A DNA stretch of 64,000 nt from Muribaculaceae bacterium (GTDB lineage: Bacteria; Bacteroidota; Bacteroidia; Bacteroidales; Muribaculaceae): assembly GCA_023663365.1 (NCBI GenBank), contig JAMPHP010000001.1:1-64000 (forward strand), in the 5' to 3' direction. The translations under genes and the position numbers were made by a program. Under the pieces are notes generated by a model that worked only from the letters and a program-made list of their open reading frames with translations, had not been told where the DNA came from and searched no databases. Shown piece after piece: positions 1 through 8,973 of this stretch (its first letter is position 1; each line of letters begins with the position of its first letter).

Positions 1-21
1 GAGGGCAATGAGGAGGCGCAT
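1..21 (-). CDS. Start of a minus-strand gene cut by the window edge
   Basis: An ATG at 21 opens a reading frame that begins MRLLIAL and runs off the left edge. The hydrophobic start would fit a signal peptide or lipoprotein. A consensus Bacteroidetes promoter lies just upstream (47-78), which is the main reason to believe a gene starts here. Its function cannot be read. Confidence 0.45.
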
Positions 22-46
22 GGCGTGAGCGGATTGGTTCGTGTCG

Positions 47-78
47 CAAATATATAGATAAGTGTGGAAATTTGCAAA
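47..78 (-). promoter_or_regulatory. Promoter for the truncated left-edge gene
   Basis: On the minus strand TTTG (75-78) is followed after 20 bp by TATATTTG (47-54), a full match to the Bacteroidetes TTTG / TAnnTTTG pattern. Transcription would start near 40, about 20 nt before the ATG at 21. The inverted repeat TATGTT-4-AACATA at 87-102 lies just upstream and could be an operator. Confidence 0.6.
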
Positions 79-128
79 TAAATATTTATGTTTTATAACA
101 TAGGGTTGGGTGGCTTTGGTAAATGTGA

Positions 129-169
129 GCAGTGCCTGTATCGAGTCGTCGGCTCGATACAGGCACTGC
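129..169 (-). terminator. Hairpin terminator after the glycosidase gene
   Basis: A perfect 17-bp inverted repeat (arms 129-145 and 153-169, 7-nt loop) sits 20 bp beyond the stop of the minus-strand glycosidase gene. The following T-run is poor, so termination is inferred from the stem strength and position. Confidence 0.6.
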
Positions 170-189
170 CTGGTGATGGGGTATGTGGA

Positions 190-2451
190 TTATTGGCCTA
201 TCCTCTCGAGGAGGAGGCAATCGACGATGGCGTGGTTGGTGCCGATGTTCATGTTCTCGTTTTCGGGCCGGAAGTCGATGGTGAGTGTGTGGCGGCCTGC
301 TGTGAGGGGCGCGGTGAGGAAGTTGGAGTTGCCCCAGTCGTTCCAGTTTGCCACTCCACGCTGCGGCATCACGAGCACGCCTGTGCGCTTGCCGTCGATG
401 CTGAGGGTGCGGATGGCGCACTTGTTCTCGGTGTTTACGGGGCCGTTGCCGTTGGCGTAGCGTGCGGTGAGCGCGTAGGTGCCCCTCTCGGGTATGTCGA
501 CGGTGAATGTGAGGGGTGCGCTTGTGCGGTCGAGCTCGGCAAAGCCGGCGCCGGTGTAGCCTTCGATGGCTGCTGCGGGGCTATACGATACTTCGGCCGA
601 GCTGAGTGTGGTGGCTGCGGCGGCGGGCTCTACGCGCAGTGCCGGGCGCGAGCTGCGTGGCTCGGAGGCGAAAGATTCCACGCCGTCGGCCGATATGCCT
701 ATCACCTGATAGAGGCCGGGCTCGGTGGCGGGGTAGGATGTCTGGCGTGTGGTGGCCACTTCCTTGCCGTCGCGCAGCACGCGGTAGCTGCCGATATATT
801 CGATGGGGTTCCAGTGCAGGGTGCCGTCGGCAATCCATGTGATGGGCGTGAGGGGGGCTTTGACGTTGGGCGTGCGGTTCACTTTCAGGCGGGGCAGGGT
901 GGTGTCGGGCTCCATCACGATTTCGATGGTGTTCTTGCCCTTTATGCTCGCCGGGATGAATGGCTTGTGCTCCTTGCCGTTGAGCTTGAACGAGGCTATG
1001 CGGCTACCGTAGCCGCTCACGGTGATGCTGAGAGTGGCGTTGCGGTAGTGGAAATTGTCGAGTGTGCGGGTGCCTGCAAGGGCCTCGGGCACAAAGGGCT
1101 TGAAGGCGAGGCCGTCGGCTTCAAAGTTGATGCCGAAGAGCAGTCGGTTGGTGATGGCGAGGTTTCCGGCGAGGCACCAGAGCATGTTCGATGAGTTGAG
1201 CTCGGTGGCGATGTCGCCGTTGTCGAGCACGAAGTTCTCCTTGTTTGTGGCGAAGAGCGCAGCCGGGCGGAATACCGCACCGATTGCTTCCATCGTGCCG
1301 TCTTCATTGCCTGCCTTGGCGTTGGCCAGAGCCCAGTATGCGCCCACCCATGGCCACAGCGAGTTGTTGTGGTAGGGAGGCATGTCGGCTATCTGCTGGA
1401 AAAATATCGCGGAGCCGAATGGCGTGGTGGGGTTGCTCTCGGTGATGGTGCGTGCGCGCTCGGGCGAAGCCACGTCGTAGAGGATGGAGAGGGCGAGACC
1501 GAGGGTCTCGGCGCGAGGGTTGAGGATGGGGAACACGCGGCCGTAGTCGTACATGGCGTAGTAGCCTTTGTCGTCGAGCCACAGGTGCTCGTTGATGGCC
1601 GATGCTATTCGCTCAGCCTCGAGGGCATATTTCTCGGCATCTTTCTTGTGCCCGAGTATCTGTGCCATCTCGGCGAGTGCTGCATAGGCTGCCGAGTGCA
1701 CCACCGAGGTGCTGAGAGCCTCGGAGCTGTAGATGTCGGCCGACTGCATCCATCGCGGATAGCTCTGCTCGCGCCAGTCGATAAAGGAGGTCTCGCCCTT
1801 TACGAGGCCGCTGTCGCCGGCCACGGTGAGGGCATCGTCGGCCAGGGAGCGCACTATCACGGGGTAGATATACTCGAGCCACTTGCGGTCGCCGGTGACT
1901 TTGTAGACCTCGAAGGCGGCCAGTGCCCATATCTCGCGGTCGGAGCTCACGGGCCAAGCGCCACCCGAGCCGGTGTCCTGCACGATCACGCCGCGGCTGT
2001 TCACCTTTTTCTGAAGGGATATGCGCGATGCCTCGGGCTGGAGATATGCCATGGAGAGGAGGATTGAGTAGGATACGTCGCGAGTCCACACGCCGGCCCA
2101 CTCCTTGCCTGTGCGCAGGGTGGTGTCGGGCTCTACGGCGTTTACCATCTCGTCGAGGCCCATGTTGTAGATTGCGGCATGGAGGCGGTTGGGAGTGGTG
2201 AGGTGTGGGTAGGCGCTGAGGTCGTTCTTCACCTTCCATTCCTTAGCGATGGGAAATCTGTAGCCGGGCTGTGCCGAGTAGTTTGATACGATGTGGTACT
2301 CCGAGGGCGCGGTGGCCATGAACTCGCCCTGCGTGATAGTGTCGCCGTGCCAGCGGTAGCTGTCGGTGGCTACGATGTCGGCGGCATGGGCTGTCGAGGC
2401 AGAAGCCACGGCAGCGCAGAGGAGGCCGACGGTCGGTAGGATGTGTTTCAT
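190..2451 (-). CDS. Secreted six-hairpin glycoside hydrolase with C-terminal beta domains
   Basis: Predicted 753 aa. The start is MKHILP at 2451; it opens a clear signal peptide ending near STAHA, whereas the longer frame adds eight unconvincing residues. Residues ~100-450 have the look of an (alpha/alpha)6-barrel glycosidase of the glycogen-debranching/GH63-like kind: W-T-R-D in EWAGVWTRD, the WPVSSDREIW segment, a DWRE motif and HNNSLWPWVGAYW. A fibronectin-like segment (~530-610) and a C-terminal carbohydrate-binding-like beta domain (~620-753) follow. It probably cleaves an alpha-linked glycan in the periplasm or at the surface. Family and substrate are not settled. tilS ends 28 bp upstream, so it may be read with tilS-nadE. 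Confidence 0.75.
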   Translation of the reverse strand: MKHILPTVGLLCAAVASASTAHAADIVATDSYRWHGDTITQGEFMATAPSEYHIVSNYSAQPGYRFPIAKEWKVKNDLSAYPHLTTPNRLHAAIYNMGLDEMVNAVEPDTTLRTGKEWAGVWTRDVSYSILLSMAYLQPEASRISLQKKVNSRGVIVQDTGSGGAWPVSSDREIWALAAFEVYKVTGDRKWLEYIYPVIVRSLADDALTVAGDSGLVKGETSFIDWREQSYPRWMQSADIYSSEALSTSVVHSAAYAALAEMAQILGHKKDAEKYALEAERIASAINEHLWLDDKGYYAMYDYGRVFPILNPRAETLGLALSILYDVASPERARTITESNPTTPFGSAIFFQQIADMPPYHNNSLWPWVGAYWALANAKAGNEDGTMEAIGAVFRPAALFATNKENFVLDNGDIATELNSSNMLWCLAGNLAITNRLLFGINFEADGLAFKPFVPEALAGTRTLDNFHYRNATLSITVSGYGSRIASFKLNGKEHKPFIPASIKGKNTIEIVMEPDTTLPRLKVNRTPNVKAPLTPITWIADGTLHWNPIEYIGSYRVLRDGKEVATTRQTSYPATEPGLYQVIGISADGVESFASEPRSSRPALRVEPAAAATTLSSAEVSYSPAAAIEGYTGAGFAELDRTSAPLTFTVDIPERGTYALTARYANGNGPVNTENKCAIRTLSIDGKRTGVLVMPQRGVANWNDWGNSNFLTAPLTAGRHTLTIDFRPENENMNIGTNHAIVDCLLLERIGQ

Positions 2452-2479
2452 AAGTAAGATAAGTATGATAGTCAAATGT

Positions 2480-3850
2480 TTAAGTCGTTCGGTCGGCGGC
2501 CAGGAAGAGGCGTACGAAATCGCGTGTCTCGGGGCCTACGGTCCAGTGAGCCGAGTTGCGGAGGCCTGCTATCCACACTATCTCGCCGTTGCGGGTGAGC
2601 AGCCATGCGCTGCGCTTCTGCGAAGGCGAGAGGTGTGCAGCGGCGAAGATGTCGCTCACGAGTTTGCTTTTGTGTGCTCCGAAGGGCACCATGCGGTCGC
2701 CTCGGCGCCAGTGGCGGAGTTCCCATTGGGCATCGCCGTCGAGAGCACGGGCATCGAAGTAGGCCACGTCGGCACCAAGTCGCTCGGGTCGGAAGGCTGC
2801 CACGGGCATACGGCTCACGGCTATATGCACGGGTTCGGTGATGTCGTGGCGGAGGTTCACCGTGTGGCACTCGCGGCTGTCGCCGGCGCGCCGGGCGGCA
2901 TCGACAATCTCCATGTTGCCATGGCTGATTTCCGCCACCACGCTACCGTCGGTGGAGCTGAATGATGCGCCGGAGCTGTCGGCGGCATCGAGCATGGAGC
3001 ATATCTGCGAAAAGGTGAATCCCAGCGGCCTCAGCCACTCGAAGAGCAGCGTGGGGGCTTCGCGGCAGGAGCCGGCGAGCTCGGCAAGAGCTATGGTATT
3101 GCCGGTGAAGAAACGGTGGCGACGCTCCTCGACAGCCTCGTTGAAAATGCTTCGTGCGCTCTCGAGGTTGGCCACGCTTCGCAGGATGGCATCGGTGGCT
3201 CCCGGGAAGCACTCCTCCAGCAGCGGCAGCACGCGGTTGCGGATGCGGTTGCGGCGGTGCACATCGGAGCTGTTGCTGCTGTCGGTGATGAAGGGGAGCC
3301 CGCGTGCGGCAAGGTAGGCTTCGATTTCGGCACGAGATGCCCACAGCAGCGGTCGCACCACGGAGCCGTGGCGGGCGTTAAGGCTGGTGAGGCCTGCTAT
3401 GCCGGCACCGCGCATGAGGTTGAGGATAAAGGTCTCGGCACGGTCGTTGCGGTGGTGGCCTGTGGCAAGGGCCTGCGCGCCCTCGCGGTCGAGCAGGTCG
3501 GCAAACCATGAGTAACGGAGCTCACGGCATGCCATCTCCACCGACTCCGACGGATGCTCGCTCATACGCGCGGCTACATCGAAGTCGCGCACATAGAGGT
3601 CTACGTCGAGGCGCTCGCACAGCTCCTGGCAGTGGCGCATGTCGCGCATCGACTCTTCGCCGCGGAGGTGGAAGTTGCAGTGGGCGGCACGGCAGTCGTA
3701 GCCGAGCCGAACGAGCGCGGCCAGCAGCGCCACAGAGTCGGCACCGCCGCTCAAAGCCACTATCATGGGAGCCTTGCGGTGAAGCAGGGCTTTGCTGTCG
3801 ATAAAGCGGGCTGTGCTGAGCTCGAAGGCGTCGGGTGTGGAGTTGCTCAT
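2480..3850 (-). CDS. tilS: tRNA(Ile)-lysidine synthase
   Basis: Predicted 456 aa. TilS is an ATP-dependent enzyme that puts lysine on C34 of the CAU-anticodon tRNA(Ile), so that it reads AUA. The PP-loop SGGADS lies near residue 34, followed by the family's HCNFHLRGEES and GHHRNDRAET segments, with a TilS C-terminal domain (WELRHWRRGDRMVPFG...SDIF). I chose MSNSTPD at 3850; the frame runs 57 residues further upstream, but that part lies inside nadE and is low-complexity. The nadE stop is 5 bp away, so the two are co-transcribed. Confidence 0.93.
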   Translation of the reverse strand: MSNSTPDAFELSTARFIDSKALLHRKAPMIVALSGGADSVALLAALVRLGYDCRAAHCNFHLRGEESMRDMRHCQELCERLDVDLYVRDFDVAARMSEHPSESVEMACRELRYSWFADLLDREGAQALATGHHRNDRAETFILNLMRGAGIAGLTSLNARHGSVVRPLLWASRAEIEAYLAARGLPFITDSSNSSDVHRRNRIRNRVLPLLEECFPGATDAILRSVANLESARSIFNEAVEERRHRFFTGNTIALAELAGSCREAPTLLFEWLRPLGFTFSQICSMLDAADSSGASFSSTDGSVVAEISHGNMEIVDAARRAGDSRECHTVNLRHDITEPVHIAVSRMPVAAFRPERLGADVAYFDARALDGDAQWELRHWRRGDRMVPFGAHKSKLVSDIFAAAHLSPSQKRSAWLLTRNGEIVWIAGLRNSAHWTVGPETRDFVRLFLAADRTT

Positions 3851-3855
3851 ATCTG

Positions 3856-5805
3856 TCAAAGTGAGTCGAGCTCCTTGAGCCAAAGAGCCGCCGAGGCATC
3901 GGAGGGCATACGCCAGTCGCCTCGTGGCGAGAGGCATACCGAGCCGACCTTGGGGCCGTCGGGCAGGGCGGAGCGCTTGAATTGCTGTGTGAAGAAGCGG
4001 CGGAAGAAGGTGCGCTCCCACTGCAGGATGGTGGCACGGCTGTAGGCTCCGTCGAAAGCCTTCATGGCAAGCAGGAGGATGCGTGCCGGCGAGAAGCCGT
4101 AGCGGAGCGTGTAGTAGAGGAAGAAGTCGTGCAGCTCGTAGGGCCCGACGAGGTCTTCGGTCTTTTGCTCGATGGTGCCGTCGGGATTTGCCGGGATGAG
4201 TTCGGGGCTGATGGGGGTGTCGATGATGTCGAGCAGGGCAGCGCGCTCCTCGGCGTCGGCAGTGATGTCGGCGAAGTAGCGTGTGAGGTGCTTCACAAGG
4301 GTCTTGGGTACGCCTGCGTTGACACCGTACATCGACATGTGGTCGCCGTTGTAGGTGGCCCAGCCGAGGGCAAGCTCTGAGAGGTCGCCTGTGCCGAGCA
4401 CCATGCCTCCTGTCTGATTTGCCACATCCATCAATATCTGTGTGCGCTCGCGTGCCTGCGAGTTTTCGTATGTCACGTCGTGTACCTTGGGGTCGTGGCC
4501 GATGTCGGAGAAGTGCTGCTCCACGGCGGCACCGATGGGAATTTCGCGCATGGTCACGCCAAGTGTGCGCATCAGGGTGAGGGCGTTGGCATGAGTGCGG
4601 CCTGTGGTGCCGAACCCGGGCATTGTGATGCCTGTGATGCCCTTGCGGTCGAGGCCGAGCCGGTCGAAGGTGCGGGTGGCCACAAGGAGAGCCAGAGTGG
4701 AGTCGAGGCCTCCCGAGATGCCCACTATGAGGCTTCGGCAGCCTGTAGCGTCGAGGCGCTGGGCGAGGCCGGCCACCTGTATGCCGATGATTTCTTCGCA
4801 GCGCTCGCGCAGCAGCGCGTCGTTGGCGGGCACGAACGGATGCGGGTCGACGCTGCGCATGAGCGACGATGCCGAGTGCTTGGCGCCACCGTCGCTGTCG
4901 GGACAGATGCTCTCCGAAGCTATGCCGGAGCGACGCCGGCAGTCGTCGAAAGTAGTGTTGTGCAGGCGGTCGTGGCGGATGGCTTCAATGTCGATGTCGG
5001 TGGTGATGAGCTGATTTCCGCTCTGCCAGCGCTCGTTGGCGGCGAGCATCCTGCCGTTTTCGGCCACCATGAGCTTGGCATCGAACACCAGGTCGGTCGA
5101 CGACTCTCCGAAGCCTGCCGAAGCGTAGGCATAAGCGCATATGCACCGCGCCGATTGCTGCCTGATGAGCTCGGCGGTGTAGTGGCGCTTGCCGATGAGG
5201 TCGTCGCTTGCCGACAGGTTGAGGATAAGCTCTGCACCTGCCATAGCCGTGTGGCAGCTCGGAGGCACGGGGGCCCACAGGTCCTCGCAGATCTCCATGC
5301 CTACGCCCACGCCTTTGTGGCACACGATTGCCGAGGCATCGGGCTTGACGGGTGCGGCTCCGGGCCACAGCTCCACTTCGGGGAGCACGCCGGCTTCGGG
5401 GGCGGGTGCGAACCAGCGCTTTTCGTAGAACTCGTTGTAGCCCGGGATGTAGGTCTTTGGCACAAGAGCCACGGGGCGGCCGTCGAGGATCGCTATGGCG
5501 CAGTTGTACACGGCGCTGCCTATTCGCACGGGCGCGCCTACGGCCACGAGTAAGCCCGGGGCTTTCTCGGCAGTGAACGACGCTATGCGTGCAAGCGCCG
5601 CACCTGCCCCCTCGAGCAGGGTGGAGGAGTGGAAGAGGTCGGCGCAGGTATAGGCCGTGACGCACATCTCGGGGAACACTACGGCATCGGCACCGACAGT
5701 TGCGGCGCTCTCGATGAGTGCTATTATATTCTTGGCGTTGGCGTCGGTGTCGGCCACACGGACCTTTGGTGCGGCGCAGCACACGCGGTAGAAGCCTTGT
5801 TTCAT
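3856..5805 (-). CDS. nadE: Glutamine-dependent NAD+ synthetase
   Basis: Predicted 649 aa, the usual length for the two-domain enzyme. It makes NAD+ from nicotinate adenine dinucleotide, ATP and glutamine. The N-terminal half is a nitrilase-type glutaminase: Glu in VVFPEMCVT, Lys in VPKTYIPGYNEFYE and Cys in MEICEDLW form the expected triad. The C-terminal half is the synthetase, with the PP-loop SGGLDST near residue 366 and the TGDLSELALGW segment. It is the first gene of a nadE-tilS pair, and the 82-bp gap to the ribosomal protein cluster shows no obvious promoter. Confidence 0.95.
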   Translation of the reverse strand: MKQGFYRVCCAAPKVRVADTDANAKNIIALIESAATVGADAVVFPEMCVTAYTCADLFHSSTLLEGAGAALARIASFTAEKAPGLLVAVGAPVRIGSAVYNCAIAILDGRPVALVPKTYIPGYNEFYEKRWFAPAPEAGVLPEVELWPGAAPVKPDASAIVCHKGVGVGMEICEDLWAPVPPSCHTAMAGAELILNLSASDDLIGKRHYTAELIRQQSARCICAYAYASAGFGESSTDLVFDAKLMVAENGRMLAANERWQSGNQLITTDIDIEAIRHDRLHNTTFDDCRRRSGIASESICPDSDGGAKHSASSLMRSVDPHPFVPANDALLRERCEEIIGIQVAGLAQRLDATGCRSLIVGISGGLDSTLALLVATRTFDRLGLDRKGITGITMPGFGTTGRTHANALTLMRTLGVTMREIPIGAAVEQHFSDIGHDPKVHDVTYENSQARERTQILMDVANQTGGMVLGTGDLSELALGWATYNGDHMSMYGVNAGVPKTLVKHLTRYFADITADAEERAALLDIIDTPISPELIPANPDGTIEQKTEDLVGPYELHDFFLYYTLRYGFSPARILLLAMKAFDGAYSRATILQWERTFFRRFFTQQFKRSALPDGPKVGSVCLSPRGDWRMPSDASAALWLKELDSL

Positions 5806-5887
5806 GGTGGGGTATTAATAAAAGAGGCAGGTGCGAGCTGTAGAACTGCATCCTGCCTTATGTGTTGGTTTACTGAAAAACGACTTC

Positions 5888-6037
5888 TTACTTGAGAGCG
5901 TCTTTAACAGCGTCGTTGGGAACCATTTCTTCTTTGAAGACGTAAGCGCCGGTTTTGGGCGACTTCACCATCTTGATAACCTTGCTGTAGGTGCGGCCTT
6001 CGCCTTTCTGAAGCGAAGCGACGGTTTTCTTTGCCAT
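5888..6037 (-). CDS. DUF4295 small ribosome-associated protein
   Basis: A 49-aa frame running from MAKKTVASLQ to KDALK, translated by hand. It is very basic and matches the small DUF4295 protein that in Bacteroidetes regularly follows rpmB and rpmG. It starts 9 bp after rpmG. Its role is not established, but size, charge and location suggest a ribosome-associated protein. Confidence 0.85.
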   Translation of the reverse strand: MAKKTVASLQKGEGRTYSKVIKMVKSPKTGAYVFKEEMVPNDAVKDALK

Positions 6038-6046
6038 ATCTACTTA

Positions 6047-6235
6047 TTATTTAATTTCTTTGTGGATAGTCATACGCTTAAGGATGGGGTTGTATTTCTT
6101 AAGCTCAAGACGTTCGGTTGTGTTCTTGCGATTTTTGGTGGTGATGTAGCGGCTTGTGCCGGGCATACCGCTGGCCTTGTGTTCGGTGCACTCGAGGATC
6201 ACCTGTACGCGATTACCTTTTGCTTTCTTTGCCAT
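6047..6235 (-). CDS. rpmG: Large-subunit ribosomal protein L33
   Basis: Predicted 62 aa, normal for L33. The sequence [19 protein letters not shown], then [24 protein letters not shown], is characteristic. It lacks the four-cysteine zinc site (one Cys only), so it is the zinc-independent form. It lies 25 bp downstream of rpmB in the conserved rpmB-rpmG-DUF4295 order. Confidence 0.97.
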   Translation of the reverse strand: MAKKAKGNRVQVILECTEHKASGMPGTSRYITTKNRKNTTERLELKKYNPILKRMTIHKEIK

Positions 6236-6260
6236 TGTTTCGTCAGATTAAGAGGTAAGA

Positions 6261-6524
6261 TTAAAAACCGACGGGTTTGATATCCGATGCCTGGAGGAAA
6301 CCCTTTTCATAAGCCTGCGTCATGGCGGCATTGAGGCCGAGCTTGTTGATGGTGCGAAGACCGGCTGCCGAAATTGTGAGGCTGATCCACATGTCCTGTT
6401 CTACCCAATAGAACTTTTTGTTGAAGAGATTAACATTGAATTTGCGCTTGGTGCGACGCTTCGAGTGCGAAACGTTGTTGCCCACAATCGCTTTCTTGCC
6501 GGTGATTTGACAAATCTTTGACAT
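6261..6524 (-). CDS. rpmB: Large-subunit ribosomal protein L28
   Basis: Predicted 87 aa. [29 protein letters not shown] is the typical L28 start, with the expected C-terminal [16 protein letters not shown]. It is the first gene of the ribosomal cluster and is read from the promoter at 6657-6688 through a ~125-nt leader. Confidence 0.97.
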   Translation of the reverse strand: MSKICQITGKKAIVGNNVSHSKRRTKRKFNVNLFNKKFYWVEQDMWISLTISAAGLRTINKLGLNAAMTQAYEKGFLQASDIKPVGF

Positions 6525-6656
6525 GGCTGTTAATGGTTTATCGTTTTTTTTATTTCTTTTTACATCAAGAAGTTGCAGCCGGCATCGCAGTTCTCATATC
6601 ACCTCGGGTTGCATCTATATCCCAAGGCTTTAAAGGATGCGCCACAATTCAGAGTG

Positions 6657-6688
6657 CAAAGTAACGAAAAAAAATCCACCCGGCCAAA
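6657..6688 (-). promoter_or_regulatory. Promoter of the rpmB operon
   Basis: Minus strand TTTG (6685-6688), 20 bp, TTACTTTG (6657-6664), one mismatch to TAnnTTTG. The rest of the 330-bp gap between rpmB and the gene at 6855 holds the rpmB leader and the divergent signal at 6813. No further gene is seen there. Confidence 0.6.
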
Positions 6689-6812
6689 TTTTTTCATCCC
6701 AATTATCAAATAATTTATCAACATCTAAAATGCTGCATCTATATATAATAAAATGCTGCCTCTATAGTATAATATATGTGGCGGGCGCGCGTGGTCTGTC
6801 GGTTTTTAGTTG

Positions 6813-6820
6813 TATCTTTG
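6813..6820 (+). promoter_or_regulatory. Possible -7 element for the gene at 6855
   Basis: TATCTTTG matches TAnnTTTG and lies 35 bp before the start codon. No convincing -33 element is found at the right spacing, so this is tentative. Confidence 0.4.
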
Positions 6821-6854
6821 TGCTTCGGCAGAAGCCTGACTCCGATACCCTTTA

Positions 6855-7268
6855 ATGAATATGAGCTACGAAGATTTTGTTGTATATAGCTGCCTGGCAA
6901 TAGTTGTTGCCATCACCATTGCCTTTCTGAGGTGGATGGAGCGCGACGCGAGGGAGGCCCGGCGCAGGCGAGAGGCGTTCGAGAGGATTGGCAAAGCCAT
7001 CGAAAACTCAATCAAGGGGCAGCGGGAAGTGCCGTGTGACGACGTGCCCGACACTAATGAGGATCGAAGCACCTTCTATCTGCAGCAGGTAAGGATTGTG
7101 CCGGTACGCTCCGCAAAACCCAAGCCCCGGCGTGTGCGCAAGCCCAAGTGGTGGCGCTTTCTGACCGAAGAGACATTAGGCACGATCATGGAGCGACGCC
7201 GGCGAAAGGAAGCCGAGGCCAAGGCCCGCGAGAACGACCCGTGGACTTCGAGGCCGCATAAACGATAA
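6855..7268 (+). CDS. Small membrane-anchored basic protein, unknown
   Basis: Predicted 137 aa. I do not recognise a family. Residues ~8-27 form one membrane segment (VVYSCLAIVVAITIAFLRW). The rest is a highly charged cytoplasmic tail rich in Arg, Lys and Glu, with a PKPRRVRKPKWWRFL patch near residue 100, which might bind nucleic acid or the membrane. ATG codons at 6855 and 6861 are both possible starts. Probably lineage-specific. Confidence 0.6.
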   Translation: MNMSYEDFVVYSCLAIVVAITIAFLRWMERDAREARRRREAFERIGKAIENSIKGQREVPCDDVPDTNEDRSTFYLQQVRIVPVRSAKPKPRRVRKPKWWRFLTEETLGTIMERRRRKEAEAKARENDPWTSRPHKR

Positions 7269-7325
7269 TCCATATATAATACATATATAATATATGAGGT
7301 AATCGCAGCTTTGGTGCCAGAAAAA

Positions 7326-7357
7326 TTTGGCAATTCGGCAAAAAATGCCTAAATTTG
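7326..7357 (+). promoter_or_regulatory. Promoter of rpmE
   Basis: TTTG (7326-7329), 20 bp, TAAATTTG (7350-7357): a full match to the Bacteroidetes pattern. It gives a leader of about 70 nt before the rpmE start. Confidence 0.7.
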
Positions 7358-7434
7358 CAGGCCATTACGAAAGGTGTGCCTTACCAGCACCACTATAAGT
7401 AACTGATTAATACGTATTAAAGAGATAAATAGCA

Positions 7435-7689
7435 ATGAAAAAAGACATTCATCCCTCCAACTATCGTGAAGTTGTCTTCAAAGATATGTCGAACGATGAA
7501 ATTTTCATCACCCGCTCGACCGTAGCAACCCGCGAAACCATCGAGGTTGATGGCGTGACCTATCCCCTGGTGAAGCTTGAAATCACCAGCTCCTCGCACC
7601 CCTTCTTCACCGGCAAGCAGAAGCTCGTCGACACCGCCGGTCGCGTCGACAAGTTCATGAGCCGCTACGCTGTGCGCAACAAGAAGTAA
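7435..7689 (+). CDS. rpmE2: Large-subunit ribosomal protein L31, type B
   Basis: Predicted 84 aa. [20 protein letters not shown] and [25 protein letters not shown] are the L31 hallmarks. The length and the lack of the CxxC zinc site make it the type B, zinc-independent form. It stands alone, with its own promoter upstream and a terminator at 7764-7803. Confidence 0.97.
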   Translation: MKKDIHPSNYREVVFKDMSNDEIFITRSTVATRETIEVDGVTYPLVKLEITSSSHPFFTGKQKLVDTAGRVDKFMSRYAVRNKK

Positions 7690-7763
7690 TCCACTTCCTG
7701 CCACGGATAGGGGTCGGACGGTCAATGCGCAAGACCTCGCCGACCACTACGAAAAAAACTACA

Positions 7764-7803
7764 GCCGCCCGCTGCATCGCTGCACGGGCGGCTTCATTAT
7801 TTT
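7764..7803 (+). terminator. Rho-independent terminator of rpmE
   Basis: An 8-bp GC stem (GCCGCCCG 7764-7771 with CGGGCGGC 7785-7792) is followed by a T-rich stretch ending TTATTTTG. Confidence 0.8.
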
Positions 7804-7862
7804 GTAGTCAAAATGTGTTTTACAGCATAAAAAAGCCATGCGTGTATCTTGAATTTTTTTTG

Positions 7863-7870
7863 TAATTTTG
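7863..7870 (+). promoter_or_regulatory. -7 element of pyrE
   Basis: TAATTTTG lies 28 bp before the pyrE start. No -33 element is clear at 19-21 bp spacing. Confidence 0.45.
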
Positions 7871-7897
7871 CGGTCTGAAACCAATAGTATTACAATT

Positions 7898-8542
7898 ATG
7901 AAAAACGTAGCACGTCTTCTCGCCGAAAAGCTCCTTAATATCAGCGCGATAAAGCTTCAGCCCGCCAACCCCTTCGTGTGGGCTTCCGGGTGGAATTCTC
8001 CTATATATACCGACAACCGCCGCACGCTCTCCTATCCCGAGGTGCGCAGCTTTATCAAGATTGAGCTTGCACGCACCATCCTCGAGCAGTTCCCCGAGGT
8101 TGATGCCATCGCAGGCGTTGCCACCGGTGCCATCGCTCAGGGTGCGCTGGTAGCCGACATGCTCAACCTCCCCTACGCCTACGTGCGCTCCACCCCCAAG
8201 GACCACGGCCTTGAGAACCTCATCGAGGGTAACCTCCGCCAGGGCTCGAAGGTAGTCGTCATCGAGGACCTCATCTCCACCGGCAAGAGCTCGCTCAAAG
8301 CTGTGGAAGCTCTTCGCAACGCCGGTTGTGAAGTGGTGGGTATGGTAGCCCTCTTCACCTACGGCTTCCCCGTGGCTGAGGAGAACTTCGCCGAAGCCGG
8401 AGTAAACCTCATAGCCCTGAGCAACTACAACGCCATGCTCGACGTGGCACTCTCTATCAACTACATCGCGCAGGACGACCTCGAGACCCTCCGCCAGTGG
8501 CGCGAGGATCCCGCCAACTGGGTGCCCCAGCGAAACCTCTAA
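7898..8542 (+). CDS. pyrE: Orotate phosphoribosyltransferase
   Basis: Predicted 214 aa. PyrE joins orotate to PRPP to make OMP in pyrimidine synthesis. The PRPP-binding loop VVVIEDLISTGKSSLKAV is present, and the substrate segment SPIYTDNRRTLSYPEVR matches the family. The start is MKNVARLLAE at 7898; the frame is open ten residues earlier, but that overlaps the promoter. The SRPBCC gene follows after 17 bp. Confidence 0.96.
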   Translation: MKNVARLLAEKLLNISAIKLQPANPFVWASGWNSPIYTDNRRTLSYPEVRSFIKIELARTILEQFPEVDAIAGVATGAIAQGALVADMLNLPYAYVRSTPKDHGLENLIEGNLRQGSKVVVIEDLISTGKSSLKAVEALRNAGCEVVGMVALFTYGFPVAEENFAEAGVNLIALSNYNAMLDVALSINYIAQDDLETLRQWREDPANWVPQRNL

Positions 8543-8559
8543 ACGAACCTATCACCCTT

Positions 8560-8973
8560 ATGGCAAAATATTCGTCAAAGCCGACTGTGGTAAATCAGCC
8601 GGCCGAAGTGCTCAGTGAGAAATTCTCCGATTTCAAGGCTCTCGGTGCCGCCCTCGACAATCTTGATGCCGAGCAGCGCGCTGCTGTGGGCGAAGTGGAG
8701 TTCGACACCGACACTATCAAAATCATCACCCCTCAGGTGGGCCCGATAGTGCTCCGTGCAGTGGAGCGCACACCCGGCTGCGTGCGGCTCAACGCCGAAG
8801 GCTCGCCCGTGCCCATGGAGCTGCAGATCGACTTCCGCCCCGTGGATGCCGCCTCTACCGAGGTGACCGGCTCGCTTGATGTGGATATACCCATGATGCT
8901 TCGTCCGCTCATCGGACCGGCACTCCAGAAAGCAGCCGACCAGTTCGGCGCATTGTTTGCGCGCCTTGCCTGA
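8560..8973 (+). CDS. SRPBCC-fold (START-like) protein
   Basis: Predicted 137 aa, starting MAKYSSKPTVV at 8560. The pattern of an N-terminal strand with 'VVNQPAEVLSEKFSDF', repeated beta strands and a long C-terminal helix (LIGPALQKAADQFGALFARLA) fits the SRPBCC/polyketide-cyclase fold, which holds hydrophobic ligands. It follows pyrE closely, an order I recall from other Bacteroidales. No enzymatic residues can be assigned. The ligand is unknown. Confidence 0.7.
   Translation: MAKYSSKPTVVNQPAEVLSEKFSDFKALGAALDNLDAEQRAAVGEVEFDTDTIKIITPQVGPIVLRAVERTPGCVRLNAEGSPVPMELQIDFRPVDAASTEVTGSLDVDIPMMLRPLIGPALQKAADQFGALFARLA

Noticed and set aside
88..1194. 368-residue open frame on the plus strand opposite the glycosidase
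   Set aside because: It is Gly/Val/Cys-rich with no start context, is antisense to a clear enzyme, and comes from the GC-rich codon bias.
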